64,000 bases of DNA from Streptomyces jeddahensis (lineage in GTDB: Bacteria; Actinomycetota; Actinomycetes; Streptomycetales; Streptomycetaceae), in the NCBI RefSeq assembly GCF_001642995.1, contig NZ_LOHS01000038.1, positions 1-64,000 on the forward strand. The letters are read 5' to 3'. The translations under genes and the position numbers were made by a program. The notes beneath the pieces are model-generated. The model saw only the letters and a program-made list of their open reading frames with translations. It was not told the DNA's origin and did not search any database. Numbering within the stretch: the stretch's first letter is position 1; every line of letters starts with the position of its first letter. This document shows, piece after piece, positions 1-8,734 of the stretch.

Positions 1-86
1 CGCCCCGAAGGGGCGCGGGGAACTGCGCGACCAGCCACGACGGTGCCGCAGACGACCGACGGCACATCGCGGCACTTCCAGCGGAG
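1..86 (-). repeat. Dispersed intergenic repeat, family A, copy 1
   Basis: Read on the minus strand, this stretch directly follows the 3' end of the GNAT gene and ends in a GC-rich hairpin (cgccccgaaggggcg). It matches 48788-48900 nearly base for base, including GTGCCGCGATGTGCCGTC, CTGCGGC and CGTGGCTGGTCGCGC. Both copies lie just after a stop codon in the same orientation relative to the upstream gene. A terminator-bearing Streptomyces intergenic repeat is the likely identity. Confidence 0.7.
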
Positions 87-87
87 C

Positions 88-576
88 TTAGAGGGCCTTC
101 CGCATCGCCCGATGCGGAATCCCCGCATCGGGAAACTCCGCCCCGTACGCCACGTACCCCAACCGCTCATAGAAGCCCAGCGCATGCGTCTGCGCATGCA
201 GGTCCACCGCGGTCAGCCCGCGCTCCCGCGCCGCGTCCTCGATGGCACGCACGAGGGCCGCCCCGACGCCGAGCCCGCGCGCGGCCTTCGCCACCGCGAG
301 CCGCCCCAGGGACCCCACCGCCGGATCGCCACCGTTCTTGGCGGCGGCCGCCTCGCCGTACAGCAGGCGCCCCGTGCCCAGCGGAAACCCGTCATCCCGC
401 ACGGCGAGCACATGCACGGCATCGGCGTCGTACGCGTCGTACTCGATGTCCTGCGGGACGCCCTGCTCGACGACGAAGACCTCCTTGCGCACCGCGAAGC
501 ACGCCTCGCGGTCCGTCGCGTCCTCGGCCACCCGCACCACGTACGACGGAAGGGACGGCATGGACGGAAGGCTCAT
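88..576 (-). CDS. GNAT family N-acetyltransferase
   Basis: Probable acetyl-CoA dependent N-acetyltransferase of 162 residues; substrate unknown. The protein shows the GNAT core: [14 protein letters not shown] near the N-terminus, GTGRLLYG, then the acetyl-CoA loop [18 protein letters not shown] and a C-terminal LGFYERLGY strand. The layout resembles ElaA/YjcF-like GNATs. The ATG at 576 overlaps the stop of the upstream pseudouridine synthase gene (ATGA, 573-576), so translation is probably coupled. A much longer reading of this frame into rluD is a shadow. The repeat at 1-86 follows immediately. Confidence 0.88.
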   Translation of the reverse strand: MSLPSMPSLPSYVVRVAEDATDREACFAVRKEVFVVEQGVPQDIEYDAYDADAVHVLAVRDDGFPLGTGRLLYGEAAAAKNGGDPAVGSLGRLAVAKAARGLGVGAALVRAIEDAARERGLTAVDLHAQTHALGFYERLGYVAYGAEFPDAGIPHRAMRKAL

Positions 577-1517
577 GCGTACGTCTCCGCCCGCACCTGG
601 TCCAGCGCCTTCTGCAGATCGTCCGGGTACGCGCTCTCGAACTCGACCCACTCCCCGCTGCTGGGGTGGTCGAAGCCGAGCCGCACGGCGTGCAGCCACT
701 GCCGGGTCAGGCGGAGCCGCTTGGCGAGCGTCGGGTCGGCGCCGTACGTCAGGTCGCCGACGCACGGGTGGCGGTGCGCCGCCATGTGCACGCGGATCTG
801 GTGCGTACGCCCGGTCTCCAGCTTCACGTCGAGCAGCGAGGCGGCGCGGAACGCCTCTATGAGGTCGTAGTGCGTGACGGACGGCTTGCCGTCCGCCGTC
901 ACCGCCCACTTGTAGTCGTGGGTGGGGTGGCGCCCGATGGGCGCGTCGATGGTGCCGCTCGTCGGGTCGGGGTGGCCCTGCACCAGCGTGTGGTACCGCT
1001 TGTCGACCGTGCGCTCCTTGAACTGGCGCTTCAGCGACGTGTACGCCCGCTCCGACTTCGCCACCACCATCAGCCCGGACGTGCCCACGTCGAGCCGGTG
1101 CACGATGCCCTGCCGTTCGGCGGCGCCGGACGTCGAGATCCGGTACCCCGCCGCCGCGAGCCCGCCGATCACCGTCGGGCCGCTCCAGCCGGGGCTAGGG
1201 TGCGCGGCCACGCCCACCGGCTTGCCGATCACGACCACGTCATCGTCGTCGTGCACGATCTCCATGCCCTCGACAGGCTCGGCGACGACCTGCACCGGCG
1301 CGGGCGCCTGCGGCATCTCCACCTCGAGCCAGGCCCCGCCGCGCACCCGCTCGGACTTGCCGACCGCCGCGCCGTCGACCAGCACCTTGCCTGCCGCCGC
1401 CAGCTCGGCGGCCTTCGTACGGGAGAAGCCGAACATGCGGGAGATGGCGGCGTCGACGCGCTCGCCCTCCAGGCCGTCGGGCACGGGCAGGGTACGGATC
1501 TCGGGAATCGTGCTCAC
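573..1517 (-). CDS. rluD: RluD-family RNA pseudouridine synthase
   Basis: Isomerises uridines to pseudouridine in RNA, probably 23S rRNA; the exact positions are not predictable here. The 314-residue protein has an N-terminal S4 RNA-binding domain (about 15-75) and a catalytic domain with [16 protein letters not shown], where Asp143 is the expected nucleophile, followed by the RTHQIRVH and YG motifs typical of RluA/RluD. The GTG at 1517 is chosen because family similarity starts just after it ([13 protein letters not shown]); an upstream ATG at 1568 would add an atypical leader. It sits between lspA and the GNAT gene and overlaps the latter by 4 bases. Confidence 0.92.
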   Translation of the reverse strand: MSTIPEIRTLPVPDGLEGERVDAAISRMFGFSRTKAAELAAAGKVLVDGAAVGKSERVRGGAWLEVEMPQAPAPVQVVAEPVEGMEIVHDDDDVVVIGKPVGVAAHPSPGWSGPTVIGGLAAAGYRISTSGAAERQGIVHRLDVGTSGLMVVAKSERAYTSLKRQFKERTVDKRYHTLVQGHPDPTSGTIDAPIGRHPTHDYKWAVTADGKPSVTHYDLIEAFRAASLLDVKLETGRTHQIRVHMAAHRHPCVGDLTYGADPTLAKRLRLTRQWLHAVRLGFDHPSSGEWVEFESAYPDDLQKALDQVRAETYA

Positions 1518-1609
1518 CCGTCGAGTATGCCGGACAGGCCCGGCACCCCCGACCGCGCCTGTGGACAAGCGCCCCAGTGGAGAGGCCCGGGTGTGGATAA
1601 ACCCGGGGC

Positions 1610-1639
1610 TCAGTCCTTGTGGACTCAGTCCTTGTGGAC
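1610..1639 (-). repeat. 15-bp perfect tandem duplication spanning the lspA stop
   Basis: Two identical adjacent 15-mers (TCAGTCCTTGTGGAC on the plus strand). On the coding strand each reads GTC CAC AAG GAC TGA, so the last four codons and the stop of lspA are copied in frame directly after the gene. Confidence 0.95.
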
Positions 1640-2296
1640 GGTCCCGTCAGGGTCCAGCCCCTTGAAGGAGAGCAGCACGATCAGGATGCCGCCGCACACG
1701 ATCGCCGAGTCCGCGAGGTTGAACACCGCGAAGCCCTTCGGCGCGATGAAGTCGACGACGGCGCCCTCGAAGACGCCCGGCGAGCGGAACAACCGGTCGG
1801 TGAGGTTGCCGAGCGCACCGCCGAGCAGCAGGCCGAGCGCGATCGCCCAGGGCAGGCTGTACAGCTTGCGGGCGAGGCGCGCGATCACGACGATCACGGC
1901 CGCCGCGATCACCGTGAAGATCACGGTGAAGGCCTCACCGATCCCGAACGCCGCACCCGCGTTGCGGACCGCCTCGAACCTGAGCCAGTCGCCGATGATC
2001 TCCACCGGCTCGTGGTGCTCCAGCTTCGCGACCACGATCATCTTGCTGACAAGATCGAGGACGTAGGCGAAGGCGGCCACCGCGATCAGCACGAACAGCT
2101 TGCGTTTGCCCTTGGGCTGCTCGGCCGCGGACGGCACGGGGCCCTCCTCGGAGCCGCCCTGCCGCTCCGGCGCCGCGCCGTCGCCGGCCGGCTGCGGCAC
2201 GGCCGCGGCCGCATCGCCGTCGGACGGCTCCGGCGGGACGGCTCGTGCCGCCTCTGGGGTATCCGGCGTACCGATGATGCGCTCCGCCTCTGCCAC
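1625..2296 (-). CDS. lspA: Lipoprotein signal peptidase (signal peptidase II)
   Basis: Inner-membrane aspartic protease that cleaves signal peptides of diacylglyceryl-modified prolipoproteins. The 223-residue protein has a hydrophilic Pro/Ala/Glu-rich extension of about 63 residues, then four membrane segments starting with [19 protein letters not shown]. Both catalytic signatures are visible: GNLTDRLFR (Asp167) and FNLADSAI (Asp196). The N-terminal extension is longer than in E. coli LspA and probably lies in the cytoplasm. It is upstream of rluD, as in many actinobacteria. The stop codon lies within a tandem duplication (1610-1639). Confidence 0.96.
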   Translation of the reverse strand: MAEAERIIGTPDTPEAARAVPPEPSDGDAAAAVPQPAGDGAAPERQGGSEEGPVPSAAEQPKGKRKLFVLIAVAAFAYVLDLVSKMIVVAKLEHHEPVEIIGDWLRFEAVRNAGAAFGIGEAFTVIFTVIAAAVIVVIARLARKLYSLPWAIALGLLLGGALGNLTDRLFRSPGVFEGAVVDFIAPKGFAVFNLADSAIVCGGILIVLLSFKGLDPDGTVHKD

Positions 2297-2421
2297 GTGA
2301 GTCCCTCAACCTAGGTGCCTGACTGAGGACGAGAGTACGACACGCGGGTGCGGCCCCACGTGCTCAGGAGCCGCTTGACCGCGCACGACGACAGGGAGCG
2401 GTACGGGCGACCGAACGGCCG

Positions 2422-4545
2422 CTACCGCCGCTCCTGCTTCTGCTTGCACTCCACACACAGCGTGGCGCGCGGGAACGCCTGCATACGGGCCTTTCCGATG
2501 GGGTTGCCGCAGTTCTCGCAGAGCCCGTACGTCCCGGCCTCGATGCGCTGCAGGGCGTGCTCGGTCTGCACGAGCATCTCGCGGGCGTTGGCGGCGAGCG
2601 CCATCTCGTGCTCGCGGGTGATGTTCTTCGCGCCGGTGTCCGCCTGGTCGTCGCCCGCGCCGTCCCCGGAATCACGCATCAGGCCGACGAGCGACGCCTC
2701 GGACGACTCGAGTTCGTCACGCAGCCGCTTCGCCTCGCTGAGCAGCTCTCCACGGGCCTCCTCGACCTCTTCCGTGGTCCAGGGGTCCTCCCCCGGCCGT
2801 ACCGGGAGTTCGCCCGGCTCCACAGCACGCGCCTTGGGCACCGCGGCGGCCTGTGCCGCTTCCGTGGCCGTGCCCGGAGTCTTCTTCGCAACCACCGTCG
2901 TGACTCCCGTCGTCGTCGCGGCCGCAGCCGCGTCCTCGGCCGCGGACGCGACCGTCTTCTTGGCCGTGCTCTTCCTCGCCGAGGCCTTTGCGGGCCCGCG
3001 CTTCCCTGCCGCCGCCGCACTCTCCGCAGCGGCCTCCTGAACGACCTCCGGTACGGGTTGTACGTGCGCCTCGCTTTCGGGTTGTACGGGCGCCGCCTCG
3101 CTGACGGCTTGTACGGGCGCCTCGCCGACCGCGGCCTCCTGTTCGACCTCCTGCTCGGCCGCCGTCGCGATCGCGATCTCGTCTGCCGCCGCCTGCTCAG
3201 GCGCCGTCGTGACCGCGATCTCGTCGGGTGCTGCCTTCTCGGCCGGTGCCCTGTCGACCGGGGCCCTGTCAGGCGGCGCCTTGTCAGGCGGCGCGTCTTT
3301 CGCCGGTGTCTTCTTCCGGCCCGGCGTCTTCTTGGCGGCAGCCTCCGCGGTGACCGTCTTCCTGGCCGCCGTCCTCGCGGGTACGGCGGTCCTGGCCGCC
3401 GCACGCTTGGCCGGGGCCTTCGTGGCGGGCGCCTTCTTGGCCGGGGCTTTCTTCGTCGTGGTCTTCTTGGCCGTGGTCTTCTTGGCTGTGGTCTTCTTGG
3501 CCGGGGCCGTTTTCGCCGTGGCCTTCTTCGCCGCTCCCGTGGCTGGCGCCGCCTTCGTGGCCGTGGACTTCTTGGCCGTCGCGGTCTCGGTCGGGACCTG
3601 CCGGACGGACACCTTCTTCGCGGGCGTCTTCTTTGCAGGTGCCTTCTTTGCAGGTGCCTTCTTTGCAGGTGCCTTCGCCACGGCCGCCTTCTTCGCAGGA
3701 GCCCGCTTCACCGCGGCCCTCTTCGCGGGTGCCTCCGCGGCCGTCTTCTTGGCCGTCGCCTTCTTCGCGGGCGCCTCCGCGGCCGTCTTCTTGGCCGCCG
3801 CACGCTTGGCCGGGGTCTTCTTCGCCGCGCCCCTGGCTGCCGCCGCCTTCTTGGCCGGTGTCTCCACCGCGGCCGTCTTCTTGGCCGTCCCCCTTCCTGC
3901 CGCGGCCTTCTTCGCCGGTGTCTCCGCCACAGTCGCCTTCTTCGCGGGCGCCCGCTTCGCGGGCCCCTTCGCCACGGCCGCCTTCTTCGCAGGGGCCTCC
4001 TTGGCCGTCCCCCTTTTCGCCGGCGCCTCCACGGCGGCGGTCTTCTCAGCCACCGCCTTCGCCGCGGTCGTCTTCCTGGCAGTCTTCTTGGCCGTCGTCC
4101 GCGCCGTGGCCGCCTTCGCAGGCGTGTCCTTCTTGACCGGTCCGGCTGCCGTCCTCTCGGCGGCACCGCTCATCGCAGGCACCTCCTCGGCAGCAGCCTT
4201 CCTGGCCGCCGCCGAGGACGCCGTCACCTCAGCGCCCGTCTTCCTCACGGCCGCCTTCCTGGCCGGCGCCTCCTTGACCTGCGCTGTTTCACGGAGCCCC
4301 TGGGCTGTCGCGGCCTCCTGGGCCATGCCCTTCACGCCCATGGTGCCCATGGCCCTCCGGGCGATATCGAGCGCCGCCCGGAACACCCACATCCCGGACG
4401 TGCCGTTCTTGCCCGTCGCGTCCTTGCCCGTCGCGTTCTTGCCCGTCGCGTTCTTGCCCGTCGCGTCCTTGGCCGCCGCACCAGCCGTACTACCAGTGGA
4501 TCTGGCGGACGCCGAATGCTGTACGGCGGTCTTCTTCGCCACCAT
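2422..4545 (-). CDS. DksA/TraR zinc-finger protein with histone-H1-like Lys/Ala repeat domain
   Basis: A 707-residue two-part protein. The last 115 or so residues are a TraR/DksA-type domain: a coiled-coil hairpin (GELLSEAKRLRDELESSE) and a four-cysteine zinc finger, CENCGNPIGKARMQAFPRA then CVEC. The preceding 550 or so residues are dominated by short Lys-Ala-Pro units (KKAPA, KKTAA), like bacterial histone-H1 or HupS-type tails that bind DNA, interrupted by a Glu/Val-rich acidic stretch. Start: the ATG at 4545 has a good ribosome site (GAAGGGG) 8 bases upstream; a longer frame to 4965 lacks this and is atypical. Likely a nucleoid or transcription-associated protein. DksA-like RNA polymerase binding is inferred from the family; the catalytic-tip Asp residues were not verified. 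Confidence 0.85.
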   Translation of the reverse strand: MVAKKTAVQHSASARSTGSTAGAAAKDATGKNATGKNATGKDATGKNGTSGMWVFRAALDIARRAMGTMGVKGMAQEAATAQGLRETAQVKEAPARKAAVRKTGAEVTASSAAARKAAAEEVPAMSGAAERTAAGPVKKDTPAKAATARTTAKKTARKTTAAKAVAEKTAAVEAPAKRGTAKEAPAKKAAVAKGPAKRAPAKKATVAETPAKKAAAGRGTAKKTAAVETPAKKAAAARGAAKKTPAKRAAAKKTAAEAPAKKATAKKTAAEAPAKRAAVKRAPAKKAAVAKAPAKKAPAKKAPAKKTPAKKVSVRQVPTETATAKKSTATKAAPATGAAKKATAKTAPAKKTTAKKTTAKKTTTKKAPAKKAPATKAPAKRAAARTAVPARTAARKTVTAEAAAKKTPGRKKTPAKDAPPDKAPPDRAPVDRAPAEKAAPDEIAVTTAPEQAAADEIAIATAAEQEVEQEAAVGEAPVQAVSEAAPVQPESEAHVQPVPEVVQEAAAESAAAAGKRGPAKASARKSTAKKTVASAAEDAAAAATTTGVTTVVAKKTPGTATEAAQAAAVPKARAVEPGELPVRPGEDPWTTEEVEEARGELLSEAKRLRDELESSEASLVGLMRDSGDGAGDDQADTGAKNITREHEMALAANAREMLVQTEHALQRIEAGTYGLCENCGNPIGKARMQAFPRATLCVECKQKQERR
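3629..3673 (-). repeat. Three perfect 15-bp repeats coding KKAPA units
   Basis: TTCTTTGCAGGTGCC (plus-strand sense) occurs three times head to tail inside the H1-like region. The identity at third codon positions indicates recent expansion rather than selection on protein sequence alone. Confidence 0.9.
4406..4465 (-). repeat. Four 15-bp repeats coding GKNAT/GKDAT units
   Basis: Units of the form TTCTTGCCCGTCGCG, one with a single change, lie in tandem near the N-terminus of the DksA/H1-like gene. They encode Gly-Lys-Asn/Asp-Ala-Thr repeats distinct from the downstream Lys-Ala-Pro units. Confidence 0.9.
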
Positions 4546-4980
4546 GGCCGCGGCCCCTTCACATTTTGTGATCTTGCTCGCGAATCGTGCTGGGACGATA
4601 AATCGACTTCCGGCCCGCGGCAACGGGGCACGCCGCCCGATTCGCCCGCCCCGCGGGTCCGCGCGGCAAGCCTGCATGCGTTGTGCCCAGCTCGTCGCCA
4701 GGTATTCCGCCGAGCAGGCCGTATGGGGAGCCGACGGCCCACGGACGGCCGGGAATGGCATTCGGCCCACAGCGCGCGCAGCCTCGGGCGCACCGCTCCG
4801 GCCTCCTCGGGCCGACCGTGCCCGGCTGCCGGGGGGGCACCCCCCGGCAGCTGGGGCCGCCCGTCCCCGGGCCCCGCAAAACCGGTCGGCCCCGCCTCCC
4901 CGGGCGCCGTACACTGGGCGGAGCGAAAAGCGTGGATGGGGACGAGTAGCGGCGTACGCAGCCATGAGCGACCCGGGGAC
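4546..4980. other. Divergent intergenic region between DksA/H1-like gene and ileS leader
   Basis: About 430 bases with no supportable gene. It must hold promoters for both directions. TACACT at 4910-4915 could be a -10 for the ileS leader, but no convincing -35 is seen. Long open frames crossing it on either strand result from high GC and the neighbouring repeat gene. Confidence 0.5.
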
Positions 4981-4984
4981 GGTG

Positions 4985-5222
4985 TGAGCCCGGGGGCGAG
5001 CGCGACGTGAAGATCACCCCGGAGCCGCCGGAAGAAAGCCAAAGCCTCGCAGCACGCGAGCGGACGCAAGTAGACCCGGCATCGCGACCCCAAATGAGGG
5101 GGCTCATCGGTGCACGTACATGTACACGCACCGAGGGGCCAAGGAGGGTGGTACCGCGGGAAGCGCACAGCGCCTCTCGTCCCTCCGACGGAAGACAGCA
5201 GTCCGTTGGAGGAGCTCATTCG
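4985..5222 (+). promoter_or_regulatory. ileS T-box riboswitch with translational SD sequestration
   Basis: Leader RNA sensing uncharged tRNA-Ile. The conserved T-box motif AGGGTGGTACCGCG is at 5145-5158. An ATC (Ile specifier) lies in GTGAAGATCACC at 5008-5019 near the 5' end, in a short stem I, and a stem III-like hairpin spans about 5105-5134 (CGGTGC/GCACCG). Downstream, CCTCCGACGGA (5182-5192) pairs with TCCGTTGGAGG (5202-5212), burying the ileS ribosome site GGAGG (5208-5212). No U-tract terminator is present, so control is expected at translation, as in known actinobacterial ileS T-boxes with short stem I. The 5' boundary is approximate. Confidence 0.92.
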
Positions 5223-8200
5223 ATGACGCCGCCCCAGTACCGTCCGGTACCCGCTCAGGTAGACCTGCCCGCCCTTGAGCACGCCGTGCTCGACTTCTGG
5301 CGCGAGCAGAAGATCTTCGCCAAGAGCCTGGAGCAGTCCGAGGGCCGCCCCGAGTGGGTGTTCTACGAGGGCCCGCCCACCGCCAACGGCATGCCCGGCG
5401 CCCACCACATCGAGGCCCGCGTCTTCAAGGACGTCTTCCCGCGCTTCCGCACCATGCGCGGCTACCACGTGGCGCGCAAGGCCGGCTGGGACTGCCACGG
5501 CCTCCCCGTCGAGCTCGCCGTCGAGAAGGAGCTCGGCTTCAGCGGCAAGCAGGACATCGAGGCGTACGGCATCGCGGAGTTCAACGCCAAGTGCCGTGAG
5601 TCCGTGACCCGCCACACTGACGCCTTTGAAGCGCTCACGACCCGCATGGGTTACTGGACCGACCTCAACGACCCCTACCGCACCATGGACCCCGAGTACA
5701 TCGAGTCCGTCTGGTGGTCGCTGAAGGAGATCTTCAACAAGGGCCTGCTGGTCCAGGACCACCGCGTCGCCCCCTGGTGCCCGCGCTGCGGCACGGGCCT
5801 GTCGGACCACGAGCTGGCGCAGGGCTATGAGACGGTCGTCGACCCGTCCGTGTACGTCCGCTTCCCGCTCACTTCCGGCCCGCTGGCGGGCGAGGCCGCG
5901 CTGCTGGTCTGGACGACGACCCCCTGGACGCTGGTCTCCAACACGGCCGTGGCCGCGCACCCCGAGGTCACGTACGTCGTCGCCACGAACGGCGAAGAGA
6001 AGCTGGTCGTCGCCGAGCCGCTCGTCGCAAAGGCCCTGGGCGAGGGCTGGGAGACCACCGGCCAGACGTTCACGGGCGCGGAGATGGAGCGCTGGACGTA
6101 CCAGCGCCCCTTCGAGCTCGTGGAGTTCCCGGCCGAGGCGCACTTTGTCGTCAACGCCGAGTACGTGACCACCGAGGACGGTACGGGCCTGGTCCACCAG
6201 TCCCCCGCCTTCGGTGAGGACGACCTCAAGGTCTGCCGCGCGTACGGCCTGCCGGTCGTGAACCCGGTCCGCCCGGACGGCACCTTCGAGGAGGACGTGC
6301 CGCTGGTCGGCGGTGTCTTCTTCAAGAAGGCCGACGAGGCCCTGACCAAGGACCTGCAGGAACGCGGCCTGCTGCTCAAGCACCTCCCGTACGAGCACAG
6401 CTACCCGCACTGCTGGCGCTGCCACACGGCGCTCCTCTACTACGCACAGCCGTCCTGGTACATCCGCACCACGGCCATCAAGGACCGTCTCCTCCAGGAG
6501 AACGAGAAGACCAACTGGTACCCGGACTCGGTCAAGCACGGCCGGTACGGCGACTGGCTGAACAACAACATCGACTGGGCGCTGTCCCGCAACCGCTACT
6601 GGGGCACCCCGCTGCCGATCTGGCGCTGCGAGGAGGGCCACCTGACCTGCGTCGGCTCGCGCGCGGAGCTCACCGAGCTGACAGGCACCGACCAGTCGTC
6701 CCTCGACCCGCACCGGCCGTACATCGACGAGGTCGCCTTCGCGTGCCCCCAGGACGGCTGCGGGAAGACGGCCACGCGCGTCCCGGAGGTCATCGACGCC
6801 TGGTACGACTCGGGCTCGATGCCGTTCGCGCAGTGGGGCTACCCGTACAAGAACAAGGAGCTCTTCGAGAGCCGCTACCCGGCGCAGTTCATCTCGGAGG
6901 CCATCGACCAGACGCGCGGGTGGTTCTACACCCTCATGGCGGTCGGCACGCTCGTCTTCGACAAGTCCTCGTACGAGAACGTCGTCTGCCTCGGCCACAT
7001 CCTCGCCGAGGACGGCCGCAAGATGTCGAAGCATCTGGGCAACATCCTGCAGCCGATCCCGCTGATGGACCAGCACGGCGCGGACGCGGTCCGTTGGTTC
7101 ATGGCGGCCGGCGGTTCCCCGTGGGCGGCGCGCCGCGTCGGCCACGGCACGATCCAGGAGGTGGTGCGGAAGACCCTCCTCACGTACTGGAATACGGTCG
7201 CCTTCCAGGCGCTCTACGCTCGTACGTCGAACTGGGCGCCGTCCGCGTCCGACCCGGCCCCGGCCGAGCGCCCGCTCCTGGACCGCTGGCTGCTGTCCGA
7301 GCTGCACGCGCTCACCGACCAGGTCACGGGGGCCCTGGAGGCGTACGACACCCAGCGCGCCGGCAAGCTCCTGTCGGCGTTCGTCGATGACCTGTCGAAC
7401 TGGTACGTACGCCGGTCGCGGCGCCGTTTCTGGCAGGGCGACGCGGCGGCGCTGCGCACGCTGCACGAGGTCGTCGAGACGGTGACGCGCCTGATGGCCC
7501 CGCTCACGCCGTTCATCACCGAGCGGGTGTGGCAGGACCTCGTCGTGCCGGTGACGCCGGGCGCGCCCGAGTCGGTGCACCTCTCGTCCTGGCCGGAGGC
7601 GGACCTGTCCGCGATCGTCCCGGAGCTGTCGAAGCAGATGGTGCTGGTGCGGCGGCTGGTGGAGCTGGGCCGTGCGACGCGTGCCGAGTCGGGCGTGAAG
7701 ACGCGTCAGCCGCTGTCCCGTGCGCTGGTCGCGGCGGCGGGCTTCGAGTCGCTCTCGGACGAGCTGCGCGCCCAGATCGCCGAGGAGCTCAACGTCTCGG
7801 CCCTGGTCTCGCTTTCGGAGGTCGGCGGCTCGCTGGTCGACACGACCGCCAAGGCCAACTTCCGTGCACTGGGCAAGCGATTCGGCAAGGGCGTCCAGGC
7901 CGTCGCCAAGGCGATCGCCAACGCCGATGCGGCGGCGCTCTCCCTCGCGCTGCGCGAGGGCACGGCGTCGGTGGAGGTAGACGGCGAGACGGTCACCCTG
8001 GCCCCGGACGAGGTGATCATCACCGAGACGCCGCGCGAGGGCTGGTCGGTGGCGTCGGATGCGGGTGCCACGGTCGCGCTCGACCTCGAGATCACGGAGG
8101 ACCTGCGCCGGGCGGGCCTCGCCCGTGACGCGATCCGCCTGATCCAGGAGGCCCGCAAGAACAGCGGCCTGGACGTCGCGGACCGTATCGCCCTGCGCTG

Positions 8201-8366
8201 GACTGCGACGGAGCCGGCCGTCGTCACGGCCCTGTCCGAGCACGCGTCGCTCATCGCGGACGAGGTACTCGCGACGGACTTCGCCCAGGGCGAGCCGGAC
8301 GGGACGTACGGCGATCCCTTCACGGACGAGCCTCTGTCCCTGACGTTCAGCCTCCGCAAGGCGTAG
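5223..8366 (+). CDS. ileS: Isoleucyl-tRNA synthetase
   Basis: Class Ia cytosolic aminoacyl-tRNA synthetase of 1047 residues that charges tRNA-Ile. Signatures: the HIGH-equivalent PGAHH near residues 58-62 within GPPTANGMPGAHHIEAR, the CP1 editing domain with the TTTPWTL motif, KMSKH near residue 600, and a long C-terminal anticodon-binding region. The length fits the long eukaryote-like IleRS type often linked to mupirocin resistance. The start is the ATG at 5223, 10 bases after GGAGG. The frame stays open upstream into the T-box RNA but that part is leader, not protein. Confidence 0.96.
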   Translation: MTPPQYRPVPAQVDLPALEHAVLDFWREQKIFAKSLEQSEGRPEWVFYEGPPTANGMPGAHHIEARVFKDVFPRFRTMRGYHVARKAGWDCHGLPVELAVEKELGFSGKQDIEAYGIAEFNAKCRESVTRHTDAFEALTTRMGYWTDLNDPYRTMDPEYIESVWWSLKEIFNKGLLVQDHRVAPWCPRCGTGLSDHELAQGYETVVDPSVYVRFPLTSGPLAGEAALLVWTTTPWTLVSNTAVAAHPEVTYVVATNGEEKLVVAEPLVAKALGEGWETTGQTFTGAEMERWTYQRPFELVEFPAEAHFVVNAEYVTTEDGTGLVHQSPAFGEDDLKVCRAYGLPVVNPVRPDGTFEEDVPLVGGVFFKKADEALTKDLQERGLLLKHLPYEHSYPHCWRCHTALLYYAQPSWYIRTTAIKDRLLQENEKTNWYPDSVKHGRYGDWLNNNIDWALSRNRYWGTPLPIWRCEEGHLTCVGSRAELTELTGTDQSSLDPHRPYIDEVAFACPQDGCGKTATRVPEVIDAWYDSGSMPFAQWGYPYKNKELFESRYPAQFISEAIDQTRGWFYTLMAVGTLVFDKSSYENVVCLGHILAEDGRKMSKHLGNILQPIPLMDQHGADAVRWFMAAGGSPWAARRVGHGTIQEVVRKTLLTYWNTVAFQALYARTSNWAPSASDPAPAERPLLDRWLLSELHALTDQVTGALEAYDTQRAGKLLSAFVDDLSNWYVRRSRRRFWQGDAAALRTLHEVVETVTRLMAPLTPFITERVWQDLVVPVTPGAPESVHLSSWPEADLSAIVPELSKQMVLVRRLVELGRATRAESGVKTRQPLSRALVAAAGFESLSDELRAQIAEELNVSALVSLSEVGGSLVDTTAKANFRALGKRFGKGVQAVAKAIANADAAALSLALREGTASVEVDGETVTLAPDEVIITETPREGWSVASDAGATVALDLEITEDLRRAGLARDAIRLIQEARKNSGLDVADRIALRWTATEPAVVTALSEHASLIADEVLATDFAQGEPDGTYGDPFTDEPLSLTFSLRKA

Positions 8367-8384
8367 GCCCCCGGCGGGCCACCG

Positions 8385-8424
8385 AAGGCCCGGGTACCCA
8401 AAGAATCTTGGGCACCCGGGCCTT
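8385..8424 (+). terminator. Terminator hairpin after ileS
   Basis: AAGGCCCGGGTACCCAA (8385-8401) pairs with TTGGGCACCCGGGCCTT (8408-8424), a 17-bp stem with one wobble and a 6-base loop, 18 bases after the ileS stop. There is no long U-tract, as usual in Streptomyces. Confidence 0.85.
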
Positions 8425-8473
8425 TCGGCGTTTCGTACCGTCGCACAACTGCGCGCCGCCCACACCGCCACAG

Positions 8474-8580
8474 CCATGGGCAGCGTTACCGCTGTGGGCA
8501 GGCGTTCCGCCGTACCGCCGTGGGCAATCGTGCCGCTGGGGCGGCACGGGTGGGCACGGCACCCCGTCGTCGGGCACCCA
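8474..8580 (+). repeat. Dispersed intergenic repeat, family B, copy 1
   Basis: Contains ACCGCTGTGGGCAGGCGTTC, then GTGGGCAATCGTGCCGCTGG and CGGCACGGGTGGGCAC. The same order of blocks recurs at 17191-17262 and, inverted, at 44489-44604. It fills the gap between the ileS and divIVA terminators and shows no coding signal. Confidence 0.75.
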
Positions 8581-8655
8581 GAGCGACGCAGTTCAGCCAC
8601 GGCGCCGTCGCTGAGCTGCACTGCGCTGGGAGCGCGGCCCGCTGAAGCGCACACC

Positions 8656-8696
8656 AAAGGGCCGGGCCCCCGGAGAATCCGGGGGCCCGGCCCTTT
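8656..8696 (-). terminator. Strong hairpin downstream of divIVA
   Basis: AAAGGGCCGGGCCCCCGG (8656-8673) is perfectly complementary to 8679-8696 with a 5-base loop. It lies 38 bases past the divIVA stop and would work in both directions, insulating the convergent ileS and divIVA genes. Confidence 0.88.
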
Positions 8697-8734
8697 GAAG
8701 GCGTGCCGACGCCTACGGCGCGATCAACCGCGCG

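Noticed and set aside
4406..4465. Possible CRISPR-like array from regular 15-bp repeats
   Set aside because: There are no spacers. The units are in-frame codon repeats in the H1-like gene.
2557..5010. Very long plus-strand open frame (817 codons) rich in Arg, Gly and Leu opposite the DksA/H1-like gene
   Set aside because: It is antisense to a repeat-rich gene with a clear start, ribosome site and zinc finger. The composition simply mirrors Lys/Ala codons in reverse.
5007..5222. In-frame N-terminal extension of ileS
   Set aside because: The bases form the T-box leader and the extension has no similarity to IleRS; the SD-preceded ATG at 5223 fits the family.
4332..8657. 1441-codon minus-strand frame across ileS
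   Set aside because: It is the complement of ileS, which has all expected motifs, and comes from high GC at third codon positions.
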